Part shown: positions 1 through 5,316 of the stretch, one piece after another
How positions within the stretch are numbered: the stretch's first letter is position 1
Layout: each line of letters starts with the position of its first letter
NCBI GenBank assembly: GCA_028288315.1
Contig: JAQBNY010000059.1
Location: 1-6,059 of the forward strand
Source: Mucilaginibacter sp.
GTDB lineage: Bacteria; Bacteroidota; Bacteroidia; Sphingobacteriales; Sphingobacteriaceae
Direction: 5' to 3'
Length of the DNA stretch: 6,059 nucleotides
The notes under the pieces: model-generated
What the model was told of the DNA's origin: nothing
The model's database searches: none
Seen by the model: the letters and a program-made list of their open reading frames with translations, nothing else
Made by a program: the position numbers and the translations under genes

Positions 1-2
1 GG

Positions 3-92
3 TTAAGTGAAACCGAAGAGGTAAGAAACCCCTACTATGGTAACGAAATGCTGGAGTGCGGTAAGGTTACCGCTACGTTAAAAGGTAAGTAA
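3..92 (+). CDS. C-terminus of a DUF3347 / CusB-like heavy-metal efflux adaptor (partial)
   Basis: Only the last 29 codons are present; the reading frame is open from base 3 to the TAA at 90-92. The tail contains EVRNPYYGNEMLECGKV. From memory, this matches the conserved end of DUF3347 domains, where an NPYYG/NPYFG motif is followed by MLxCG; these domains are found alone or at the end of CusB-type periplasmic adaptors of RND metal efflux pumps in Bacteroidota. The cysteine in ECG is a plausible soft-metal ligand, which is inference. The next genes downstream on the same strand (HYC_CC_PP protein, secreted HMA protein) are typical neighbours of copper/silver efflux genes, which supports the call. 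Whether the whole protein is an adaptor or a stand-alone DUF3347 protein cannot be decided from this fragment. Confidence 0.7.
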   Translation, partial: LSETEEVRNPYYGNEMLECGKVTATLKGK

Positions 93-166
93 TTCCACTA
101 ATTGAATGCGGTCGCTCGGCTCCAGCCTACAGGCGTTCGGAAGATTAAAAAGAAACGGCGGGTTGT

Positions 167-271
167 GCTATTCCCCTCTTGAGAGGTGTGTAGCGGTGTG
201 TCCTTTGTGCGTGAATAACACATCCCTGCAGCCGCACCATCGACGCGCCCCCCCCAAGAGGGGAATTTAGC
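167..271. repeat. MITE-like / palindromic intergenic repeat element
   Basis: Terminal inverted repeats are visible: ATTCCCCTCTTG at 170-181 and its exact reverse complement CAAGAGGGGAAT at 255-266. Looser symmetry extends outwards to GCTA (167-170) and TTTAGC (266-271). Inside lies a second, imperfect hairpin: GTAGCGGTGTGT (190-201) pairs with ACACATCCCTGC (218-229) at 9 of 12 positions, around a 16-nt loop. The element is about 105 bp, has no coding capacity and includes a run of eight C at 248-255. From memory, repeats with CCCCTCTTG ends and an inner GGGGTGTGT/ACACACCCC hairpin are scattered between genes in Sphingobacteriaceae; the family name and mobilising enzyme are unknown to me. It sits between two metal-resistance genes and might fold in RNA and attenuate read-through from the upstream gene. 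Confidence 0.65.
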
Positions 272-356
272 AACATCAATCTTCTGAGCACCCTCCGGGG
301 CCACCTTATATATCACGCCGAACGACAGCAATGACAAAAAATTTAACATATAACAG

Positions 357-387
357 TTTGCAATCAGTTAGTTAAATAGTATTTTTG
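357..387 (+). promoter_or_regulatory. Bacteroidota-type promoter of the HYC_CC_PP operon
   Basis: TTTG at 357-360 is followed after 19 nt by TATTTTTG at 380-387. This matches the Bacteroidota primary sigma consensus TTTG-N(~19-20)-TAnnTTTG in both boxes and in spacing. The final G of the -7 box is only 5 nt before the ATG at 392, so transcription would start at or very near the start codon. No other good start fits the downstream protein, because its signal peptide begins at this ATG. Confidence 0.65.
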
Positions 388-391
388 TGTT

Positions 392-781
392 ATGATTAAA
401 AGATTAGGTGTAATATTATTAGCGGTGCTGTATACCATTACAGTAGCCGGCTTTGCACTTAATCTGCATTACTGCGGTAACGAGGTTGCCTCGGTAAAAA
501 TTAACGCACCGGCTAAAAGCTGCGTTAATTCCATGGCTAAAAGCAAAATGGATTGCTGTAAAGATTCAAAACTTGATGTAAAAGTTAAGGACGATCATGA
601 AGCACAGCAGACCTCGTTTTTAGCACGCATATTCGCTTTTGAAATTCCAAAACTTCCATTTGAGGATTTTCTTTTTTCTGCCCACCAGGCATTGGTTGAA
701 TTTTTGTTTGATCGCAGCCCGCCTGATAATCCGCAGGAAGGTATTTCTGTTTTTCTTAAAAATTGCACTTTTCGTATTTGA
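392..781 (+). CDS. HYC_CC_PP family exported protein, metal-cluster associated
   Basis: The product is 129 residues. It starts with a basic N-terminus (MIKR) and a hydrophobic stretch at about 5-24 that is a signal peptide or membrane anchor. The three signatures that give this Bacteroidota family its name are all present: HYC at 26-28, CC at 55-56 and PP at 110-111. Further cysteines are C44 and C125, the latter in the conserved-looking C-terminal end NCTFRI. The cysteine pattern suggests soft-metal binding or disulfides in the periplasm; the biochemical role is not established as far as I know. The gene is the first of four same-strand genes and follows a DUF3347/CusB-like gene end, so a part in copper or other heavy-metal handling is a reasonable inference. 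The ATG at 392 is chosen because it opens the signal peptide; no Shine-Dalgarno is seen, and a -7 box lies 5 nt upstream. Confidence 0.8.
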   Translation: MIKRLGVILLAVLYTITVAGFALNLHYCGNEVASVKINAPAKSCVNSMAKSKMDCCKDSKLDVKVKDDHEAQQTSFLARIFAFEIPKLPFEDFLFSAHQALVEFLFDRSPPDNPQEGISVFLKNCTFRI

Positions 782-838
782 TGAGTTTTTAGTAACACCG
801 TTATTAAGCTTATTAATTCAAAATCAATTTTTAAAAAC

Positions 839-1339
839 ATGAAAACTCTAAAAATATTTATCATCCTTTTTATAGCAACTGTTACAGCTGCTAAAGCCCA
901 ATTCACTAAAGCCGAATTACAAGTTAGCGGCTTAACCTGCTCATTATGCGCAAAAACTACTGAAAAAGCATTAAAAGCATTGCCTTTTGTGAGCGAAATT
1001 AAGCCCGATCTGATGCACAACCTCTACATTATTACATTCAAAAATGATGTGCCGGTAAATTTCGAAGAAATCAGTAAAAAAGTTAAAAACGCAGGCTTCT
1101 CTGTAAATTATCTTAAAACCACCGTGAATTTTGATAACACCAAGGTTGCAGATAATACTTTTACAGTTGGTAGTGATACCTATAAAATTTTAAATGCCGA
1201 TAAAGCATTGACAGGTCCCGTATCACTCACATTGGTAGACAAGGGATTTGCGCCAAATTCGGTAACAAAAAAATACCTGGGTAAAATTACCGAAACACCT
1301 GCAACAGCAACCGGCAGGGTATATCACGTAGCAATATAA
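839..1339 (+). CDS. Secreted heavy-metal-associated (HMA) domain protein
   Basis: The product is 166 residues. A signal peptide spans about 1-20 (hydrophobic core then AKA|Q), so the protein is exported. Residues about 25-92 have the HMA ferredoxin-like layout: a strand leading into the metal loop GLTCSLC (Cys34 and Cys37), a helix (TEKALKALPFVSEI), a strand (NLYIITFKND) and a second helix ending in AGFSVN. The loop has Leu where classic copper chaperones have Met (GMTCxxC). Residues about 93-166 form a second, beta-rich-looking segment that I do not recognise; it has no cysteine. Likely role: binding or shuttling Cu(I) or a similar metal in the periplasm. It starts 57 nt after the HYC_CC_PP stop and ends 21 nt before the barrel gene, so co-transcription is likely. 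The start is supported by the signal peptide and an A-rich upstream stretch instead of a Shine-Dalgarno. Confidence 0.85.
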   Translation: MKTLKIFIILFIATVTAAKAQFTKAELQVSGLTCSLCAKTTEKALKALPFVSEIKPDLMHNLYIITFKNDVPVNFEEISKKVKNAGFSVNYLKTTVNFDNTKVADNTFTVGSDTYKILNADKALTGPVSLTLVDKGFAPNSVTKKYLGKITETPATATGRVYHVAI

Positions 1340-1360
1340 ACGTCTTCTAAAGCATTTTTT

Positions 1361-2158
1361 ATGAAGACTATATTATTGGCTTTGTGCCTTACGGCAATGG
1401 CGTGTACCGTATTTGGGCAGGAACTGTATGTAAATACAGAACCTGCCAGCAATATGGCTGCCCACTCATTAGGTATCCGGCTGGAGAATCAGGGTTATTT
1501 CTCGCCTAAATTTAAGAATAGGACCACATTAGAAGCAATGTATGGCGCTACCGGCAAGCTAATGCTGCACGGCGCTTTATACCAGTCAGATTTTTACCAG
1601 GGTAGCCAGCGTTTTGAAGGCGGAAGCTTTTATGGTAAATACCGTTTCTTTTCTGCAGATACTGTGCAGGCGCATTTCCGCGGAGCGATATTTGGTAAGG
1701 TAGCTATCAGCAGTAACCCTTATACTCTGCAAGAGATTGCGTTAGAGGGCGACAATACCGGCCTGCAGGGTGGTGTTATATTCACTAAGCTCATCCATAA
1801 ACTGGCATTCTCGGGCTCGGCAAGCTATTTGCGTGCATATAATAATACCGGTAATTCGCTGCCTATAACTGGGGCGAAGGAGGCCGTGGCCTACACAGCA
1901 TCAGCCGGGTATTTGCTGTTACCTAAAAACTACACCAACTATAACCAGGTAAACTTAAACCTGTACGCCGAGCTGTTGGGTAAAAGTAATCCGGGCTATG
2001 GGCAAAGCTATCTGGATGTGGCACCCGCTATACAATTCATTTTTAATAGCGTTTGTAGGCTTGATCTTTCTTATCGTACTCCATTGTATAATAATATGCA
2101 GCGCAATAGTGCAAACATGTATTTAATACGTTTTGAATACAACTTTTTTACTCTTTAA
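1361..2158 (+). CDS. Probable outer-membrane beta-barrel protein of the metal cassette
   Basis: The product is 265 residues with a clear signal peptide (MKTILLALCLTAMACTVFGQ, cleavage probably after about residue 19-20). The mature part is rich in aromatic and glycine residues in alternating patterns, with many short amphipathic strands (for example YGKYRFF and YLIRFEYNFF), and closes on an aromatic-rich strand at the very C-terminus. This is typical of 12-16-strand outer-membrane barrels. There is no TonB-box/plug domain and no OmpA domain. AMAC at 12-15 is a poor lipobox, so I favour ordinary signal peptidase I processing. Its position between an HMA protein and a Met/His-rich protein suggests transport or sensing of copper-like metals across the outer membrane, which is inference. 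The next gene starts 8 nt later. I cannot assign a named family with confidence. Confidence 0.7.
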   Translation: MKTILLALCLTAMACTVFGQELYVNTEPASNMAAHSLGIRLENQGYFSPKFKNRTTLEAMYGATGKLMLHGALYQSDFYQGSQRFEGGSFYGKYRFFSADTVQAHFRGAIFGKVAISSNPYTLQEIALEGDNTGLQGGVIFTKLIHKLAFSGSASYLRAYNNTGNSLPITGAKEAVAYTASAGYLLLPKNYTNYNQVNLNLYAELLGKSNPGYGQSYLDVAPAIQFIFNSVCRLDLSYRTPLYNNMQRNSANMYLIRFEYNFFTL

Positions 2159-2166
2159 TCTTCTCA

Positions 2167-2460
2167 ATGAAAAAACATATTTTATTAATTGTTATACTGA
2201 TGACAACTGCTGCCGCTACCTATGCGCAGCAGATGGATCATATGCAACATATGCAAGAAGATACCACACCTAAGAAACCCATGAAGCATGACCATATGCA
2301 GATGGAAGATATGCACCGCGATACTTCCAAACACATAATGAATATGATGACCAGCCAGTTCTCGCTTGATTGCCCCTCTTTTAAAACTTCTTTATCGTTT
2401 CTGTTAAATGCGCCAAATGATGGTTGCCATGCCATGCATACAGGGCAAGGTTCTTTTTAA
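2167..2460 (+). CDS. Met/His-rich exported protein, probably 3'-truncated
   Basis: The product is 97 residues. Residues 1-20 are a signal peptide ending TYA|QQ. Residues 21-68 contain 10 Met and 6 His in motifs such as MDHMQHM and HDHMQMEDMH, which are typical ligands for Cu(I)/Cu(II) or Ag in the periplasm. From residue 69 (nt 2371) the composition changes abruptly. The final 29 residues are almost entirely encoded by the antisense of the YfiT-like gene's 3' end (overlap 2381-2460) and have no Met/His enrichment. This suggests a once longer protein that lost its 3' part, with the frame running on by chance to the TAA at 2458-2460. From memory, Bacteroidota metal clusters carry larger proteins that begin with a similar leader and His/Met-rich segment. 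The N-terminal half could still be secreted and bind metal. It starts 8 nt after the barrel gene, so it belongs to the same operon. Full function or pseudogene status is uncertain. Confidence 0.6.
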   Translation: MKKHILLIVILMTTAAATYAQQMDHMQHMQEDTTPKKPMKHDHMQMEDMHRDTSKHIMNMMTSQFSLDCPSFKTSLSFLLNAPNDGCHAMHTGQGSF

Positions 2461-2905
2461 GCGGTATAATACTACCCGTTGCCGGATGTATAAAAGTCCG
2501 GTTCCATTCATTTTCGGTAAAACTTTCAAAAAGGGCTACCATGTGCTGGTGGATACCTTCAAGCATTTTTAGAGATGGTTCAACCGGCAGGCGGTAATCG
2601 GGTTGTATGGCCCAACCGGCTTCGTCATAAGGTTTTATAGTAGGGTTGTCCTCGGTTAATGCCAGTTTAAAACGCATAAGCGAGTTCATATGACTATCGG
2701 CCACATGGTGCACTACCTGCCTCAGCGTCCATCCGCCTGTGCGGTATTGCGTATCCAACTGCGCATCAGTCAACGTTATTATAGCATTCCTTATTCTACC
2801 CGGAAGGGTGTGTATCTCGTCTATCCAGCGGGTTATATCTTCGTTAATATAGGTTACCGGTGGTGCAAATTTCCCTATCGGATAACGCATTTGTTCGTCT
2901 GTCAT
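2381..2905 (-). CDS. YfiT/BstA-type DinB-fold thiol transferase (putative metal-dependent hydrolase)
   Basis: The product is 174 residues, the usual length for YfiT-like members of the DinB/YfiT four-helix superfamily. Recognisable family stretches are MRYPIGKF at 6-13, GGWTLRQVVHHVADSHMNS at 57-75, RFKLALTE at 78-85 and LYAWHGNHHLAH at 155-166. The expected metal-binding triad is present: His67 (VVHH), His159 and His163. Bacillus YfiT is a Ni/Zn protein, and relatives in Firmicutes conjugate bacillithiol to electrophiles. Some Bacteroidota also make bacillithiol, so thiol transfer or detoxification is plausible but the substrate here is inferred. The ATG at 2903-2905 is preferred, but Met6 is possible since homology is visible only from about residue 6. 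The protein's own C-terminus looks normal (HLTETIKKF), so it is the convergent neighbour that is damaged. It is cytoplasmic, with no signal peptide. Confidence 0.85.
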   Translation of the reverse strand: MTDEQMRYPIGKFAPPVTYINEDITRWIDEIHTLPGRIRNAIITLTDAQLDTQYRTGGWTLRQVVHHVADSHMNSLMRFKLALTEDNPTIKPYDEAGWAIQPDYRLPVEPSLKMLEGIHQHMVALFESFTENEWNRTFIHPATGSIIPLKKNLALYAWHGNHHLAHLTETIKKF

Positions 2906-2991
2906 GTTTTTATTTATTTAACGTCTAATAATTTAACAATTGCATAAGCTTTTGGACTAAATTAGCGTTTTGTTGTTATTTTATTAATCGA
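2906..2991. promoter_or_regulatory. Divergent intergenic region with weak promoter signals
   Basis: This 86-bp AT-rich gap must hold the start signals of both the minus-strand YfiT-like gene and the plus-strand FAD oxidoreductase gene. On the + strand TTTG at 2951-2954 could be a -33 box, followed by TTAGCGTTTTG (2962-2972) or TATTTTAT (2977-2984), neither of which fits TAnnTTTG with good spacing. No convincing -7 box is seen on the - strand. No inverted repeat that would mark an operator stands out. Confidence 0.35.
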
Positions 2992-4818
2992 ATGATAAAA
3001 AAGTTACTTGCGCTGCTGTTTGCTCTCAATTGTTCATTAACCTATGCCGAAACTATCAAGACCGATGTGCTGGTTATTGGCGGCGGTGCAAGCGGCGTTT
3101 CTGCAGCTATACAAAGTGCACGCAGTAAAGTAAAAACTATGCTGATAGAACAGGGCCCCTGGCTGGGTGGCAGCATGACCTCGGGCGGAATGTGCATTGT
3201 AGATGCAAACCGCAATTTATCGGCCGGTATATACGGGGAGTTTAGAAGCAGGATTGTTGATTTTTATAAAAACAGGCTTGGTTACGATACTACCCGAAAT
3301 GCCATTTTAAAGTTTGAGCCTTACACTGGGGCTGCTATCCTTAAAAAAATCACGGATACGGTTAAAAATTTAACTGTTAAAATGAACACACCTTTTACCA
3401 CTATAAAAAAGGATGGTACAGGCTGGGAAGTAGGTATAACTCAGAATGGAAAAACTGATGTAATAAAGGCAAAAGTTATTGTGGATGCTACCGAATTAGG
3501 CGACGTTGCTGCAAAAGCCAACGCAATATTTACATCGGGATTTGATAGCAGGAAGGATACCGGGGAGGCTTTAGCTCCGGAGAACGCTACCAATCAGATA
3601 CAGGACATTAATTACATAGCTATATTAAAAGATTACGGCCGCGCCGCTGACCGCACTATTGCCAAACCTGAAGGTTACGACGCCGGGAAATACGCCTGCC
3701 TCAAAAAAGCGGATATTAAACAACTATTGGCCTCGGGAAGGTTGATAAATGATAAGTATATGATTAAATGGAGCGATTGTGCCAACCAATATTCAGTTAC
3801 TGCTGAGGACCTCAAGCCCGAGAATAGGGAAAAAACCTTCAAGTTGGCCAGGCTGCATACCCTTGGGTTAATTTATTATCTGCAAACAGAATTGGGCTAT
3901 AAAAACCTGTCGGTAAGTGACGATTTCCCTACGCCTGATCATTTGCCATATATACCTTTTATTCGTGAGAATGGCAGGGTAACAGGCTTAGTAAGAATGG
4001 TTTTGGATGACGTTTATACACCCTACAATCGTGGTTCGCAATTATACCGTACTTCTATAGGAGTTGGTGATGCTACACCGGGTCAGCATTATATTACACC
4101 GGGAGCGCCAAAAATTAAATATCCGCCTTTCCCAGGTTATAGTATCCCGTTAGGGGCTATAGTAGTGAAGGATATTGAGAATTTACTGGTGACCGAAAAA
4201 GCGCTGTCAGTTACGCACCTGGTAAATGGCAGTATCACCTATCCATCAGTACAAATGACTTTAGGACAAGGTGTTGGCGCAACCGCGGCTTACTGCGCAT
4301 TCTTTAAAACAACTACTAAAGACCTAAAGGTTAGAGTAATACAAAGCGAGATACTCGATTTTAAAGGAATACTTATGCCTTTTGCTGATATTCCCCGGTC
4401 TGATCCATCCTTCAGGGCCATACAACAAGTCGGTGTTACCGGCTTAATAAAAGGCATTCAAAAAGTTAATGGAAATAGCGCCCAGGTATTGTTTTGTCCG
4501 GATACTACGGTAAACACTCCGGATATTCAACCTATTCTGAATGAGATCTATGCAAGATCATTTTTGTGGTTTAATAGAATTAAACCTGCAGAATTATTTA
4601 CCGTTGGTAACCTGATATCTTACATTAGCGAAATGACCCTTGCCGACCCTGTGGTATTGCAAAAAGTAATGCAGAGCGCCTGGAAAACCAAATTTAAATT
4701 CACCTCTGATTTTGATGTTAAGCGCCCGGTTACCCGCCGCGAATTTGCCGTGCTTGCCAATAAATATTTAAATCCCTTTTCAAGAGCAGTTGATATAAGC
4801 GGGAAACTGATCAATTAA
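2992..4818 (+). CDS. Exported FAD-dependent oxidoreductase (FAD_oxidored type) with SLH-like C-terminus
   Basis: The product is 608 residues. Residues 1-19 are a Sec-type signal peptide (MIKK, hydrophobic core, cleavage at TYA|E); no twin arginine is present. Residues about 24-53 form the FAD Rossmann fold: DVLVIGGGASG (25-35) with the glycine motif G30-G31-G32-x-x-G35, ending at Glu53 (LIEQ), the usual ribose contact. Further flavoprotein motifs are KVIVDATELGDVA (161-173) and, near the end of the catalytic part, ENLLVTEKALSVTHLVNGS (396-414) and LGQGVGATAAY (424-434). This layout fits the PF12831 FAD_oxidored family; substrates are mostly unknown, and members often sit in polysaccharide-use or secreted-enzyme contexts. 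Residues about 455-608 resemble S-layer-homology-like sequence: PFADIPRSDPSFRAIQQVGV followed by a gap and PVTRREFAVLANKYLNPF. No partner gene is obvious in the window; it may be monocistronic. The start is fixed by the signal peptide. Confidence 0.85.
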   Translation: MIKKLLALLFALNCSLTYAETIKTDVLVIGGGASGVSAAIQSARSKVKTMLIEQGPWLGGSMTSGGMCIVDANRNLSAGIYGEFRSRIVDFYKNRLGYDTTRNAILKFEPYTGAAILKKITDTVKNLTVKMNTPFTTIKKDGTGWEVGITQNGKTDVIKAKVIVDATELGDVAAKANAIFTSGFDSRKDTGEALAPENATNQIQDINYIAILKDYGRAADRTIAKPEGYDAGKYACLKKADIKQLLASGRLINDKYMIKWSDCANQYSVTAEDLKPENREKTFKLARLHTLGLIYYLQTELGYKNLSVSDDFPTPDHLPYIPFIRENGRVTGLVRMVLDDVYTPYNRGSQLYRTSIGVGDATPGQHYITPGAPKIKYPPFPGYSIPLGAIVVKDIENLLVTEKALSVTHLVNGSITYPSVQMTLGQGVGATAAYCAFFKTTTKDLKVRVIQSEILDFKGILMPFADIPRSDPSFRAIQQVGVTGLIKGIQKVNGNSAQVLFCPDTTVNTPDIQPILNEIYARSFLWFNRIKPAELFTVGNLISYISEMTLADPVVLQKVMQSAWKTKFKFTSDFDVKRPVTRREFAVLANKYLNPFSRAVDISGKLIN

Positions 4819-4840
4819 AAATCATCAAAAAAAATACGGA

Positions 4841-4880
4841 TTTAGTGCAAAAAGATACAGTTTTGTGCAATTTTCTGCAA
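4841..4880 (+). repeat. 10-bp-phased TTTnsTGCAA repeats upstream of csaA
   Basis: Three copies of a 10-mer fall in exact 10-bp register: TTTAGTGCAA (4841-4850), TTTTGTGCAA (4861-4870) and TTTTCTGCAA (4871-4880). The slot 4851-4860 is occupied by a different sequence. Same-face spacing of one and two helical turns is what cooperative binding sites for a regulator look like, and phased T/A tracts can also bend DNA. The block lies 22 nt after the oxidoreductase stop and about 100 nt before csaA. No known regulator can be named. Confidence 0.45.
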
Positions 4881-4968
4881 TTTTTATGTGGGTTTTTACT
4901 CGGTGCGACCTGTGTTTTTTGTAAAATTAAAATCTTGGGAACATCACATTCAAAACATTTATCATTTA

Positions 4969-4976
4969 TACCTTTG
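4969..4976 (+). promoter_or_regulatory. -7 promoter box of csaA-tadA
   Basis: TACCTTTG matches the Bacteroidota -7 consensus TAnnTTTG exactly. Its G lies 5 nt before the csaA ATG at 4981, the same distance as at the HYC_CC_PP gene. No TTTG is found at the ideal -33 position (about 4945-4950); the nearest TTG is at 4935-4937, which is too far. The call therefore rests on the -7 box alone. Confidence 0.45.
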
Positions 4977-4980
4977 CCAC

Positions 4981-5316
4981 ATGGAGACGATCACCTGGAA
5001 CGATTTTGAAAAAGTAGAACTGCGCGCCGGTACCATTTTGGAAGTTGCCGATTTTCCGGAGGCTCGGAAGCCGGCTTATAAATTAAAAGTAGACTTTGGC
5101 CCGTATGGTATCAGGCAATCAAGCGCGCAAATTACAAAGCATTATACCCGGGAAGAACTTCCCGGCAAGCAGATATTAGGGGTGATCAATTTTCCTGAAA
5201 AGCAGATCGCTAATTTCATGTCGGAATTTTTGGTGACCGGCCTTGCCGATGAGAGCGGCGACATTGTTTTAACTGTTATTGACAGACCTGTGCCCAACGG
5301 CAGTAAATTAATATAA
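4981..5316 (+). CDS. csaA: tRNA-binding / chaperone CsaA family protein
   Basis: From the ATG at 4981 the product is 111 residues, the standard length for CsaA, a homodimeric OB-fold protein related to the tRNA-binding domain of methionyl-tRNA synthetase and Trbp111. It has been described as a chaperone linked to protein export in Bacillus. Family motifs present are VELRAGTI (12-19), FPEARKPAYKL (25-35), RQSSAQIT (45-52), NFPEKQIANFMSE (70-82) and VPNGSK (104-109). The frame is open upstream to another ATG at 4888, but the extra 31 residues show no family similarity and would lie across the -7 box, so 4981 is preferred. The stop overlaps the start of the tadA-like gene by one base (TAATG), indicating translational coupling. 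It is cytoplasmic, with no signal peptide. Confidence 0.92.
   Translation: METITWNDFEKVELRAGTILEVADFPEARKPAYKLKVDFGPYGIRQSSAQITKHYTREELPGKQILGVINFPEKQIANFMSEFLVTGLADESGDIVLTVIDRPVPNGSKLI

Larger units (their letters stand above)
93..391. other. 299-bp intergenic region with repeat element and promoter
   Basis: No convincing gene is present between the DUF3347-type stop and the HYC_CC_PP start. The centre (167-271) is an inverted-repeat element and the right end (357-387) is a promoter, both listed separately. The left flank (93-166) and the segment 272-350 show nothing I can name. A reverse-strand open frame crosses the whole stretch (98-349), but it runs through the repeat and its product resembles nothing known, so I do not call it. 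Confidence 0.6.

Noticed and set aside
248..255. Run of eight C as a phase-variation tract
   Set aside because: It lies in the non-coding repeat, not in a gene or between promoter boxes. It more likely reflects drift of the repeat arm or a sequencing-sensitive site.
98..349. 83-codon reverse-strand open frame across the repeat element
   Set aside because: It runs through both ends of the inverted-repeat element, its start lies in AT-rich promoter DNA, and the product resembles no family. The stretch FGVIYKVAPEG could be a relic but is too short to support.
595..1020. 141-codon reverse-strand frame
   Set aside because: It is antisense to the HYC_CC_PP and HMA genes, both of which have clear family motifs; it is a shadow frame.
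1361..1420. Barrel protein as a lipoprotein (Cys15 in AMAC)
   Set aside because: Met at -2 and the weak context make a poor lipobox; cleavage after VFGQ or just before it fits a normal signal peptide better.
2690..2947. 85-codon plus-strand frame
   Set aside because: It is antisense to the 5' half of the well-supported YfiT-like gene and has no signal peptide or motif.
4819..4840. Possible terminator after the FAD oxidoreductase
   Set aside because: The stretch is A-rich but forms no GC-containing stem followed by a T-run.
4888..4980. Upstream in-frame ATG that would extend csaA by 31 residues
   Set aside because: The extension has no CsaA similarity, would make the protein unusually long, and covers the likely -7 box.
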